A stretch of DNA of 64,000 bases from Meghimatium bilineatum (lineage: Eukaryota > Mollusca > Gastropoda > Stylommatophora > Philomycidae), in assembly GCA_034231615.1 (NCBI GenBank), contig CM067311.1:17997173-18061172 (forward strand). Reading direction: 5' to 3'. Position 1 is the first letter of the stretch. Every line of letters starts with the position of its first letter. The notes under the pieces are model-generated. The model searched no databases, was not told the origin of the DNA, and worked only from the letters and a program-made list of their open reading frames with translations. The translations under genes were made by a program, and so were the position numbers. Below, piece by piece: positions 32,315 to 46,420 of the stretch.

Positions 32315-32490
32315 TTAGCAACAGGTCGTCTACCGAAGTATCACTCATAGCACGTAACTCCATAGCTTCAAGTGATAATCATCAGTTGAAATTATCAAAT
32401 CCGAAAACATCAATTTGTGCACAAGATCACGTATTTGGACCCCCTACGTCTTGAGCACAATGCGAACGGATTAACTAATGTTCAACGGAG
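32315..32490 (-). mobile_element. SINE B fragment
   Basis: Matches 7630-7800 in the same orientation: cgaagtatcactcatagca, cgtaactccatagcttcaa and, near the head, cgtcttgagcacaatgcga. It is diverged and carries an internal insertion. Confidence 0.65.
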
Positions 32491-33954
32491 ATAATCTTTA
32501 TACAGTTGATACCAAATATAAATACGGAACTGAATTTTACAATAGTTTTGTACATCAAGTACCAGTTTCTTGTACAGTATTTCTCACATAATATGTCACA
32601 TATAAACAATATTTAAACAAGAGTATATTTTACAATAGTTCAACAAAAGTATATTTAATACAGTCTACCGTATGGCGAGAAGTAGTTTGATTTAGTAGAT
32701 GATTGTGCACATATATCAATATGCAAGCCATCTGTCAATTCATTGTAAATATTTAGCAAACATGGATCCCTCACAATAATGAAATTTTGAACGTATGTCC
32801 CAATGTAGGAAACACTTACTTATGTTTAAAAGCACATGAATATTAGCAATAAGAAAACATGTGGGTTAAAATGTAATATTAAGTAAACAAATACACGGGA
32901 CTGACGTTTCGACCAGCAGGTCTTTGTCAAGAGAAGGACAAACACATATAGAAGGTGACGAAAAATAACGAACGTTCTACATAGTTTGGAGATACCAACT
33001 AACAGATGAAGCAAATAGGGAATACGACATAAGAGACAGAGAATACAATTGGTATGTGATAAATGACATGTCAGGATAATTTATTAAAAACGGAAAATAT
33101 AAAATAAAAAAAGATAATCATTAAAAATAATATTAAACCAAATATAAATACACACGTGTTCTTATCTGAAACGTATATTTCTGCGACTCATTTGTTTTTT
33201 TAAAATACACGTTTTATTAGCTGAAACGTGTCTTTATCCGTCAAACTCTTCTCCAGCTTGGGAGGCTAATGTTTCAAAGGTATATGGTCTACTTCATCAA
33301 GTACCTACAGAGAACTCTCATCATCGAACGAGCTGAATCCCCGATGTTATCATCTCGTGGTTACAACTAAACATCCCATCTGTTTACAAAAAAAGAACAA
33401 TTCTGATCACGTCACAACAAACTCGCATATCATGATATAAGAGGATTACAATCCTACTTACTATCAGCAGTAGACAGATCCTGCATCATTAAAACTTGCA
33501 ATCCTATGCCCCTTATTTTTGATCTGACTAGCGCACCGTCGGAATGTCTGTCTATTTATATATATTTAAGCGAATTAATATCTTCTACTTTCGTGTATTT
33601 ACGTTCTTTACAGTTGGACTTCCTAAAACAGACTTCTGTAATCGATCAATGAATTATGACGTTATAAGTTCATTACAGCCAATTCTCATTAGGACGTTTC
33701 CTCATTAAGAAATAGGATTACGAATGCAATTATTGAATGTTTCTTCGCCATGTCAGAAGCATCATTAGTTTAAGTTAGGAGGAAGATGGCCATGTATGCA
33801 CTGATATCCCATATATAAGTGAAGATTTTTGCATAGAGAGCACGTACAATTACCATCGGCGTAGATTCTCACCTGTAATTGGTTTTTAAAATTTTATTTT
33901 TAAATCAATTTGAAATTCAGAATTTCAATATTTTTCTTTGGCAGATTGTATTTG
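32491..33954. other. No gene; one GAAAC motif copy on minus
   Basis: 32895-32935 read on the minus strand gives tgacaaagacctgctggtcg followed by aaacgtcagtc. The remainder is unique AT-rich sequence. Confidence 0.5.
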
Positions 33955-34030
33955 AATTTAATCGTACCAATTTTATATCAATTTAATCGTAAAAATTTTG
34001 TATCAATTTAATCTTAGCAATTTTGAACTA
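33955..34030. repeat. Three-copy repeat of about 27 bp
   Basis: Units share atcaatttaatc and caattttg. Confidence 0.75.
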
Positions 34031-34082
34031 TTTCCATGATTCACAATGGAGGAGAGGGACAAAGAGTAGCCAAATTTTGGTA

Positions 34083-34345
34083 TGATATACATGTCTGATA
34101 TGCATGTCGGATATACATGGCAGATATACACGTCGGATATACATGTCTGAAATACAAGTTAGATATACATGTTGGATATACATGGCAGATATACATGTCG
34201 GATATACATGTCGAATATAGAAATCTGATATACATCTCGGATACACATGTCTGATATACATGTTGAATATAAATTTCTGATATACACGTCGGATACACAT
34301 GGATATACATGTCTGATATGCATGTCTGATATAGATGTCGGATAT
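34083..34345. repeat. About 15-bp minisatellite
   Basis: About 17 units of gatatacatgtcg type with variants. The His/Tyr/Cys/Ile-rich minus-strand frames here are read-through. Confidence 0.9.
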
Positions 34346-34349
34346 GTTT

Positions 34350-35520
34350 CATTGTAAGTATTCTCTCCAGAACTTTGTCTTCCCAATGAACTTGAAACTT
34401 TCTTTATCTTGGGATAAGCGGCTTGTATTTTCCAACGACGTATTCATGGTATCTTTAATGTCGTCATTCCGTCGTATTGGTCACCCTTTCTCCTCTTCTC
34501 AAGTGCTCTTCCCTCCATTATTTGTCTTTCTAAACAGTTGTGTGTCTTTATATGACCAAACAGGTTTGGTTTTTATTTTATTTTTTTATTTTTTATTTTT
34601 TACTATGTGTTTGCCAACACAAGCATCTTTAATGTGTTTATAATATCTGAGTTTCTATTTTTTTTTCTTCCACGATATTCTAAGTATCTTTCTGTAGCAT
34701 TTCATCTCAAAGACGTTGATCTTTTTTGCCGCTGCTTTTCTTCCAATTTTCACAGCCGTACGTTGCAACTGAAAAATTAAATGTTATCAGGATTAGCAGT
34801 TTCGTTTCTATTTTGTTGTTTTTTTAACTCTTTATTTTACAATATGCCATTTCATTTCTTTTTTATCTCTGCCATGCAGTCTTCTGCACCGATGATGTTT
34901 GCTCCTAAGTATTCTAATTTATCCACACACTCTATCTTGGTGTTGTCGATTCTGATTTTTGGTTCTTGGGTTGTTATATCTGTTGACATTATTAATTTTA
35001 TTGTTTGCGCGTTTAAATATACGTTTTGTGATTCACTGTATTTCTTTGTGTTCTTGATTACTTGTTCCAATCCCTTTATATCATTTGAAAGAAGCACGGT
35101 GTCTTCTGCGTAGCACAGTTCAGGAATTTCAAAACTACTGATATTTAAGACGTGATAGTCAGCGTGGTGTATTGTTTTCTCTCACATTCCTCATTATATT
35201 TCTGAGTAGATGTTGAACAATATATACTTCTTCTTCTTTTTCTGAGTTCGTTCTCAAACTCCTGCAGATTAGCAGGATGTAGTTCGGAGAACGGAATGCG
35301 TTGTATCATGGTTTACAGCATTGCTGCGGTATCTGCGCCTTTCGGCCTGACATATCCAACTTCAGCATGGATTTGGGTCACTGACCCTATATGGGATGGG
35401 ACAGCCAACTCCATCTCATAACCTCCTTAGTCGCCTTTTACGACATGCGTGCAAGGTAAACAGTGTTGCTATTCTTTGCTCCCCTTTTCGGCCCCGGCAA
35501 CACACGGGCACAATATATAC
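34350..35520 (-). pseudogene. LINE group LC, RT 3' half, interrupted by SINE A
   Basis: On the minus strand, LFNIYSE (end of RT motif B, near 35200-35227) is followed by CYAEDTVLLS, the motif C region, at about 35090-35115. The catalytic dipeptide position reads A-E-D where active enzymes have A-D-D. Then come DNTKIECVDKLEYLGANI and a frameshifted C-terminal tail to about 34350. A sister copy at 42205-42965 matches the tail closely. SINE A lies inside at 35228-35509 with its target duplication. Confidence 0.85.
35217..35520 (-). mobile_element. SINE A copy 7 with 11-bp TSD, inside a LINE
   Basis: SINE body 35228-35509. Perfect acaatatatac duplications lie at 35217-35227 and 35510-35520. Minus orientation, (GAA)n-type tail at the left end. 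Confidence 0.9.
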
Positions 35521-35680
35521 TGATACACATGTTTTTAGTAGTGACTAAAATAGTTTTTGTTCTAAAACACATGTTTTTAGTGGTGACTAAAATAGTTTTT
35601 GTTCTAATACACATGTTTTTAGTGGTTACTAAAATAGTTTTTGTTCTAATACACATGTTTTTAGTGGTGATTTTTGAGGA
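35521..35680. repeat. 42-bp tandem repeat
   Basis: Nearly four units with acatgtttttagtggtgac and taaaatagtttttgttcta. Confidence 0.92.
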
Positions 35681-35740
35681 AGTGATGGAAAAGGGAGGAG
35701 GGGAGTGGGTTGATAGTAACAACTAATTGGTAAAATTTAT

Positions 35741-35906
35741 TCAGTGAACATGCTGAAGTCGGATGTGAAAGTTTGAATGACGCAGATATCGCAGCCAATC
35801 TATAAACGATGACACAGTGTATTTCATTGTCTGCATTACATTCTGATATCGAGCAAGAATTGGAGAACGCACTTAGAAGAAGATGAAGATGAAGAAATGT
35901 CAGAAG
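35741..35906 (+). mobile_element. SINE A fragment (3' half, plus strand)
   Basis: Contains catgctgaagtcggatgtg, gacgcagatatcgcagcc and a GAAGAT-type tail. The 5' half is absent. Confidence 0.7.
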
Positions 35907-35984
35907 TCGAAGATTATTTCAAGTTTGGCAACTTGCACACTGAATTTATGAGTGTTTTTTCTTCTTAAACGTTGAAGAAGATTA

Positions 35985-36680
35985 GATTAGACATGTGAAC
36001 ACATGTACTTGCAAAGATAAGTGTAGATCAGACTAGACATGTGAACACATGTACTTGCAAAGATAAGTGTAGATCAGACTAGACATGTGAACACATGTAC
36101 TTGCAAAGATTATAAGAGTAGATCAGACTAGACATGTGAACACATGTACTTGCAAAGATAAGTGTAGATCAGACTAGACATGTGAACACATGTACTTGCA
36201 AAGATAAGTGTAGATCAGACTAGACATGTGAACACATGTACTTGCAAAGATAAGTATAGATCAGACTAGACATGTGAACACATGTACTTGCAAAGATTAT
36301 AAGAGTAGATCAGACTAGACATGTGAACACATGTACTTGCAAAGATAAGTGTAGATCAGACTAGACATGTGAACACATGTACTTGCAAAGATTATAAGAG
36401 TAGATCAGACTAGACATGTGAACACATGTACTTGCAAAGATAAGTGTAGATCAGACTAGACATGTGAACACATGTACTTGCAAAGATTATAAGTGTAGAT
36501 CAGACTAGACATGTGAACACATGTACTTGCAAAGATTATAAGTGTAGATCAGACTAGACATGTGAACACATGTACTTGCAAAGATAAGTATAGATCAGAC
36601 TAGACATGTGAACACATATACTTGCAAAGATTATAAGAGTAGATCAGACTAGACATGTGAACATATGTACTTGCAAAGAC
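35985..36680. repeat. 45/48-bp minisatellite with a palindromic core
   Basis: About 15 units sharing agatcagactagacatgtg and aacacatgtacttgcaaag. acatgtgaacacatgt is a dyad inside each unit. Two unit types differ by a 3-bp length change, gataagtgtag versus gattataagagtag, and alternate irregularly. Confidence 0.95.
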
Positions 36681-39730
<3,050 letters not shown>

Positions 39731-40400
39731 GTTAGTTAGTTAGTTATTCCTCTATGTCAGGGGTGGGTAAATACGGCCCGCGGGCCACATGTGGCCCGCA
39801 ATTGCATATTTTGCGGCCCTCAAACACATTTTTAAATAAACGAACGATCGCCACAAATGATTTTTTTCCATCAATATTACGCAGAAATCCATTGGAATTT
39901 TAATTCGACTTTATATTATCCATATTATAACTGTATGCAACATAATATTTTTCAAATATTGTTAAAATATTTGCAAAACCTTTTATCCATATTAGAAAAT
40001 ATACTGTTATAGTATAAGTCTGTTAGAAATGTAATTTATTTCAGAAGTTATCTACATTATGTAAAACTATCTTTCTTTACAATAAAAATATTTAATTGAT
40101 TACTTACCGAGAATTTTAAACAAAAAATATACATAATATTATATGTGGCCCTCCAATAACTTTACAATTTTCAATGTGGCCCTTTGCCCAAAAAGTTTGC
40201 CCACCCCTGCTCTATGTCCAAAGACGGCACATTGGCCGGATTCCATAGATTTCCATGTCTCTCGTTTCATTGACATTTGCTTTAGATTTTCATTGTTTCT
40301 GATACCGATGGTGAAACATTCTCTTGTAATAGTTCTACGTAAAGTTTCTTATGGTCTTCCTCGTTTTCTCTTGCCCTTTGGTGACCACATCAAAGCTTGA
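39731..40400 (-). pseudogene. LINE group LD 3' end with (AACT)n tail, split by a hAT MITE
   Basis: On the minus strand from 40400 the frame reads GKRKRGRP, one stop, then ETLRRTITREC, then RETWKSMESGQCAVFGHRG, the C-terminal end of an RTE-like LINE protein. The hAT element sits in the final codons (39758-40209), and the tail resumes as four gtta units on plus (39731-39748). The frame is otherwise intact. Confidence 0.8.
39758..40209. mobile_element. 452-bp hAT-type MITE with 8-bp TSD
   Basis: Starts caggggtgggtaaa and ends tttgcccacccctg, inverted terminal repeats of the hAT type. Perfect ctctatgt duplications lie at 39750-39757 and 40210-40217. Just inside the left end, ggcccgcgggcc is a strong short palindrome. 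No transposase coding. Confidence 0.93.
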
Positions 40401-40689
40401 CAGTTGAAATATTTATAACATTAAAATCTTATCACTATTAAATAACTAAATGCGTTCCGCAACAGCGACATATTTTTTTATCTTTCAAGACAACTGTATA
40501 TATACGTCTTCAAAGCTTAGATTTGACATCACGCACGTTAATGTGTGTTTTTAACAAGATTCAAATGCCAATCTCCTCGGACATACTCGTAAAATACTGT
40601 TACATAGTAATGATCTTCTTTGTGAGAATGTTTATACTTCTTATAAAGAAAAGTAGGGAAAAGTAGTATATACTTTGTTGCACGAGATA
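40401..40689. other. No recognisable gene
   Basis: Unique AT-rich sequence. Confidence 0.5.
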
Positions 40690-41195
40690 CAAAATCGATG
40701 CAACAGAGTATACCAGATATCAGGCAAAGGGACAGATGACACGTATTTTTACGAACAAAATGTAAACATAAACACTAAAGTTGCATTATACAAGACTATT
40801 ATTATCCCATCACTGTGCTATCAGTGCCGAACCTGAAAAATGACAGCGCACAAGGCAAAAGAAAAATGGTGACAGCAGAAATGGCATGTCTACGAAGAAT
40901 ACTCGGAGTGTCATTAAGAGATTGAATTAGAAACGATAACATCAGACAGATAACCAAAACACTGCCAGTATTGGAACACATCAAAAGACAACAGATCGAG
41001 TGGTTTTCACACGCTTCCAGACTACCAATAGACAGCATGCAACAGATGGCCATGATGCATAGACATAACAGATATAATGCCAAAGGCAGACCTTGTAAAA
41101 GATGGATCACAGAAATCAAAGAACAAGTTTACAAACAACACATCTCCAGGGAATTCTACCCCTGACGCCGCAAAGCATACAAAAGATACAGCGTA
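40690..41195 (+). pseudogene. LINE 3' end (LB relative) whose tail runs into a microsatellite
   Basis: Encodes TIIIPSLCYQCRT, a stop where relatives have Trp (TGA for TGG), then MACLRRILGVSLRD, TLPVLEHIKRQQIEWFSHAS and [14 protein letters not shown], ending RRKAYKRYS and a stop near 41195. This is the post-catalytic tail of an RTE/jockey-like LINE. Two or three frame changes are present. The gata units that follow at 41197 are the likely original retrotransposon tail. Confidence 0.8.
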
Positions 41196-41196
41196 T

Positions 41197-41515
41197 AGAT
41201 AGATAGATAGATGGATGGATGGATGGATGGATGGATGGATGGATGGATGGATGGATGGATGGATGGATGGATGGATGGATGGACGGACGGACGGACGGAC
41301 GGACGGACGGACGGACGGACGGACGGACGGACGGACGGACGGACGGACGGACGGACGGACGGACGGACGGACGGACGGACGGACGGACGGACGGACGGAC
41401 GGACGGACGGACGGACGGACGGACGGACGGACGGACGGACGGATGGATGGATGGATGGATGGATGGATGGATGGATGGATGGATGGATGGATGGATGGAT
41501 GGATGGATAGATAAG
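41197..41515. repeat. Symmetric compound tetranucleotide array
   Basis: Order is (GATA)3, about 18 (GATG), about 40 (GACG), about 17 (GATG), then GATA again. There are no other interruptions. All apparent proteins (Met-Asp-Gly-Trp, Arg-Thr-Asp-Gly, or Ser-Ile-His-Pro on minus) are read-through. Confidence 0.98.
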
Positions 41516-41674
41516 TACTTTAGCATATGATTAAGTAAAACAAACATACTTCAATGCCTGAAAATTATGTTCTATAATTGTGTTCAGATTGTTGTACATA
41601 TGTCGTATGTGCTGATCGCACGGAGCATTAGTCATTTTGGTAAATACGATAGATTATTTGTCTCGTTATTTGTA

Positions 41675-41945
41675 CATTGTGTCGCCTACCTAGTGTCACC
41701 TTAATTGTGTCGCCTACCTAGTGTCACCTTCATTGTGTCACCTTCATTGTGTCGCCTATCTTGTGACACCTACCTTGTGTCGCCTACCTAGTGTCACCTT
41801 CATTGTGTGGCCTACCTTGTGACACCTACCTTGTGTCGTCTACCTAGTGTCACCTTTGTTGTGTCGCCTACCTTGTGTCGTCTATCTAGTGTCACCTTCG
41901 TTGTGTCGCCTACCTTGTAACACCTACCTTGTGTCGCCTACCAAT
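41675..41945. repeat. About 24-bp minisatellite
   Basis: About 11 units with gtgtcgcctacc and tagtgtcaccttc or tgtgacacctacc. Confidence 0.9.
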
Positions 41946-42204
41946 GAAAGGCACGGGAAAAACTCTAATATAGCATGATAAGTGACACACTTCGTAAGAT
42001 CATAGCTCAATTATATCTTTTAAATGTTTATATTTTCTAGCTAAATTTTTGATAATTGCTTCAAAATATGTTTATCTAAATGTAACACCCCACACCCCCC
42101 CCAACCCAAGTGTGACGCATGCTTCGTCCCTGTTGATATATCTAGATGGTCGTGGACTGTCCGGTGTCCGATTATGTACTGATGCAAAAATGTGAGAGTG
42201 TGTC
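41946..42204. other. No gene; C-rich run
   Basis: A C-run lies at about 42089-42103; nothing else identified. Confidence 0.5.
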
Positions 42205-42965
42205 ATGTGACGTATTCCTTCCAGAACGTTGTCTTCCCAATGAACTCTCTGAACCTCTCTCTGTCTTGGGCGATGTGGCTTGCATTTTCTAGCGATGTAT
42301 TCATATTATCTTTAATGTCGTCAGTCTATCGTCTTCTTGGTCTGCCCCTTCTCCTCTACCCAGGTACTCTTCCCTCCATTATTTGTCTTTCTAAACAGTT
42401 ATGTCTCTTTATATGACCAAACAGGCGTAGTTTTCTTTTTGTTATTGTGTTTAGTAACCAACATTCTGGAATATTCAGTGTGTTTATAATATCTGAGTTT
42501 CTGATTTTATCCTTCCATGATATTCTAAGTATCTTTCTGTAGCATTTCAGCTCGAAGGCGTTGATCTTCTTTGCCGCTGTTTTACTTAGAGTCCATGTGT
42601 TACAGCCGTATGTTCCACCGGAAAAATAAAAGTTCGTAACATTAGCACTTTCGTTTCTATTTTGTTGTTTTTTTCATATGTTTTTCAGCCGTGTTATTTT
42701 GCAATATGCCATTGCCAATCTCTTCCTTATTTCTGCCATGCAGTCTCCTGCACCGTTGATGTTTGCTCCTAAGTATTCAAATTTATCCACACATTCTTTC
42801 TCGGTATTGTCTATTCTGATTTTTGTTGTTGTGTTGTTATATCTGTTGACATGATTTTTGTTTTCTGCGTGTTTAAATACAAATTGTGTGCTTCGCTATA
42901 TTTCTTTGTGTTCTTGATTAGTTGTTCCAATCCCTTTATATCGTTTCAAAGAAGTACTGAGTTGT
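42205..42965 (-). pseudogene. LINE group LC, second 3' copy
   Basis: Closely related to 34350-35100. On minus, the start near 42965 corresponds to just after RT motif C, followed by frameshifted versions of KNTKKYSEAHNLYLN, KFEYLGANI and, near 42240, the terminal tail. It begins at the position where the sister copy reads the altered catalytic motif, so that motif is not present here. Numerous stops. Confidence 0.75.
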
Positions 42966-43684
42966 GAGAGTGTACATGTTTAATATTCATGTAACATCAT
43001 TATGACATGAAGGTAAGCAGTTACTGATTATTTAAGAAATGTGAAAGGTGAAGGTCATATTGTGCATACAAACATACATTTTCAGTTCATTGTGGTAATG
43101 TCACTTCTTTTCTATAGGAAAAACAAGTAGAATTTATAATTGATAAGTCATCTAACGAAAACAGCTGTGTTGTGTTATAATTGTTCATAAACAGAAAACG
43201 TAAAATCATTGTAATCTATCTTTGAAAGACACCCGTGTGGAGACTGATTTCTTTATTTCTTGTTAAGTACACACAAAATATGGCCACAGTTGTTTTTTTA
43301 TTTCAAGCATATCGTTGGAGACGACTAAAGAAAGTTGGGATGGGGGGGAGAGACTGACAACCTGTCACCTATGACAAAAAATAATAAGAAATTCAGGACA
43401 ACAGACTATTCAGCACTATTGTCATTTTGTGGTAGACTTATGGGTGATGGGGAGTACTAAGTATGTCAATATTGCATATTGGTCAACCGATCTGACATAG
43501 GAATGATGAAATGGTTGATCTAGACTCTAGAGGTGTAAGATCCGAACATCACAGGACCTGATATTCTGAAGTCCTGCTGAACATATGCCTCCCTTCGAGA
43601 CTAAATATGTATCCATAATCCCCATAACACAACTATGGCTTAGATACAACCTTATACGAGATTGTATAGATAATCTCGGTAGCT
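42966..43684. other. No recognisable gene
   Basis: Unique AT-rich sequence with a short G-run near 43342. Confidence 0.5.
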
Positions 43685-43933
43685 AACTGAGGGTAACCTG
43701 TGCTTTTGTTAGAGATAATATGGCTGGTCAAGAGTTACCTGCTCACATCTACAGATATTATCTTATTAACTGAGGATAACCTGTGCTTTTGTTAGAGATA
43801 ATATGGCTGGTCAAGAGTTACCTGCTCACATCTACAGATATTATCTTATTAACTGAGGATAACCTGTGCTTTTGTTAGAGATAATACGGCTGGTCAAGAG
43901 TTACCTGCTCACATCTACAGATATTATCTTATT
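43685..43933. repeat. 83-bp tandem triplication
   Basis: Copies start at 43685, 43768 and 43851 with aactgagg-taacctgtgc; later landmark gctggtcaagagttacctg. Almost identical, so young. Confidence 0.95.
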
Positions 43934-44429
43934 ACCATCACCATCTTCAATAGAAAATCACTCACGAATGCACACGAACATACACATACACACAAACACA
44001 TACACAAACACGGACACGACACTCACAAATGCATTCGTACAGTAAGTATAATGGCCACTATGTGATAGACTTAATAAAATAAAATAACTTCAGTTATTGC
44101 TACAAGATCACAAAACTGATTTCTTCTATTGTCTCAAGATCACAAATCGATTTCATCTGATTAGTGTTGCCTTCTTCGTCTTTTTACAATGTCTATTTTA
44201 ATTTGCTAAAATAATTTAATTCTTTAAGAAATTAAAATTTATTCAATTTTCTGTGCACTTTTTATTCATCCTTCCGTTTTTTTTCTCTCTTACTTCTCAT
44301 TTTCAACATATTTCTGTGATTACTTTTTTTTAATTTTCTGTTCCTCTACTTGTTCTCTATTTTTGTCATAAATCAGTTTTTATCTTTCCAATTATTTATT
44401 CCTTTAATGTGTTAACTTTCCTTTTACAT
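43934..44429. other. No gene; CA-rich then T-rich
   Basis: 43975-44035 is rich in acacaca words. 44270-44430 is pyrimidine-rich and ends in ttttacatttcag just before the LINE fragment, which looks like a 3' splice site but may be chance. Confidence 0.5.
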
Positions 44430-45510
44430 TTCAGATCAAAGTCTAGCAATGGAGCGACTGAAAAGAAGTAGCGTTATCCGCCAAGCTAAACGACTCCGTA
44501 GACACCTTACAGACCTACCTGAAGTTGACAGCCCCTTAAGTCCTACAATTTGGTCTGTACCAGAACAAACACCTTGGAGGGAAAGGCATGGAATGCCAAT
44601 AAACATTCCGACCCATATGAAAGGAATACTAAGCGAGGACGAACAGAACAGTGTGCAACGAACGACAGTCACCCTCAGTTTCCTGGATGAAGAATATCCA
44701 CAAGATATATGGGTCAGAGTATACACAGATGGGTCAGCACAGAATGCAGTGAGGAATGGAGGTGTAGGTGTATATAAAGAATATCCACACAAGCCTAGAG
44801 ATACGATCAGAACACCACCAGGAAAATTCTATAATAATTATGATGCAGAAATTCAGGCAATTAGGTTTGCAATTGAAAAACTGCTGAACTCCAATCCTGG
44901 CCCACAGCCAGTGGTATTCCTGTCAGATGCAAGGTCAGTACTTCAAATTGTCAATTCTGGAAAGCTAACAGACTTGCAAAAACTACTTAATGAACTGTCT
45001 TACCAGTATAGATTAAGCATTCAGTGGATACCCTCTCACTGTGAAGTACAAGGAAATAGAAAAGCAGACCAACTGGCTAAGGAAGGTGCTGCCGAAAACC
45101 AACCAGATGTACCAATCACTTACCGTCAGAAAAAAACAGATGATCAAGTCAATAAGAAAGCCACAAACACCACAAGATGACTATCACATTATGAACAGAT
45201 CAGAACAAGTTATAATTCTACGTCTCAGAATGAAACACAATCGACTTCGCAGTCACATGTATACAAAGTTCAAGATTGGCAACACGGCCATGTGTACATG
45301 TGGACAGGCAGCACAGAGTACCAAACATATACTTCAAGATTGTTCTGAGTATGAAACGATGTGGCAGACATATTGGCCAGAGAAAATAACATTGCAATCA
45401 AAGCTCTATGGGCCACTGTATGAACTACAAAAGACAATGATATTTATTAAGGAGATATAATTACAGATATAAACATGCTTCAAGTGAACGAAAGAAGAAG
45501 AAGAAGAAGA
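44430..45510 (+). pseudogene. LINE group LF: RNase H domain and zinc-binding C-terminus
   Basis: The open frame at 44449-45180 (243 codons) carries an RNase H1-type domain: YTDGSA with catalytic Asp94, YDAEIQAI with Glu134, VVFLSDARS with Asp160, WIPSHCEVQGN with His197 and KADQLAKEG with Asp207. All catalytic residues are present. The domain removes the RNA strand after reverse transcription. The protein is cut by a frameshift near 45100-45180, after which the C-terminus continues in the next frame (about 45185-45460) with RLRMKHNRLRSHMYTKFK and a C-x-C...H...C cluster (CTCG, KHILQDC). It ends with a (GAA)n tail at about 45488-45510. The reverse transcriptase and endonuclease domains are missing: a 5' truncated, young-looking copy. 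The first Met is not a real start. Confidence 0.9.
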
Positions 45511-45735
45511 TCTCCATGTCCTAATGGTTAAGCAGTTGCCATTGTGCTCAAGAAGTCGTGGGTTCGAATCTTCCTCGCCAACGTTGTTTACACAGAGGAT
45601 TTCTTTTGGAGAACGCTGGGGATCATCGCTTGATACTACGAAGTTTCATGTCATATATGATACTCTCGGCAGACAGGGTGCCCCAGCGTTGTGAAGGACG
45701 AAGCACATCTTGGTTAACCTGAATACAATAAAATC
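45511..45735 (+). mobile_element. SINE B copy, full-looking, plus strand
   Basis: Starts right after the (GAA)n tail of the LINE. The head has cctaatggttaagcag (A-box region) and gtgggttcgaatcttcc (B box). The body has gaacgctggggatcatcg and actctcggcagacagg. It ends in an AATA-type tail near 45735. Same family as 7555-7800. Confidence 0.85.
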
Positions 45736-46020
45736 TATTCTCTACACCCTTTAACCCTTCTGTATTTTTATTTTTATCTATTTTTATATATTATATCAAT
45801 AATATATTGTATTATTTTGTTTGCTTGTTACTCCTCCTGAAATATTTGTTTATCTGTTTATACCCCCATGAATTATTAGCAATACAGTTATTGTATCCTT
45901 TACTGCGATGGAAGTTTTCTTCGGAGCTTTATTACATACCAACAAGATTTCATCCTTCAGCGATGTTCCACACTTTCAGAACAAATCTTATATTCTAAAG
46001 GACGTACAACTGTAATTGTT

Positions 46021-46420
46021 TAGTTGAAGTAAACTGTAGCTTCTATAAGACACTGTGTAGTTAAAGTAATGTGTGCCTTCTACAGGACATTGTATAGTTG
46101 AATAATGTGTGACTTCTACAAGACATTGTATAGTTGAAGTAATGTGTAGTTTCTACAAGACATTGTATAGTTGAAGAAATGTGTGACTTCTACAAGACAT
46201 TGTATAGTTGAAGTAATGTGTGACTTCTTCAAGACATTGTATAGTTGAAGTAATGTGTGACTTCTTCAAGACATTGTATAGTTGAAGTAAACTGTAGCTT
46301 CTATAAGACACTATGTAGTTGAAGTAATGTGTAGTTTCTACAAGACATTGTATAGTTGAAGTAATGTGTAGTTTCTACAAGACATTGTATAGTTGAAGTA
46401 ATGTGTAGCTTGTACAAGAA
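46021..46420. repeat. 37-bp minisatellite
   Basis: About ten units with agacattgtatagttgaag and taatgtgtgacttctaca. Confidence 0.92.

Noticed and set aside
34852-35113. Plus-strand 110-codon hydrophobic frame at 34781-35113
   Set aside because: Antisense shadow of the minus-strand LINE reverse transcriptase fragment.
35985-36680. CRISPR-like array (regular repeats with a dyad)
   Set aside because: No unique spacers: the sequence between dyads is itself repeated, and the DNA is clearly eukaryotic.
41116-41547. 143-codon frame with Ser-Ile-His-Pro / Ser-Val-Arg-Pro repeats
   Set aside because: Translation of a tetranucleotide array; equivalent frames are open in several phases on both strands.
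44436-44792. 118-codon minus-strand frame
   Set aside because: Antisense shadow of the RNase H frame at 44449-45180.
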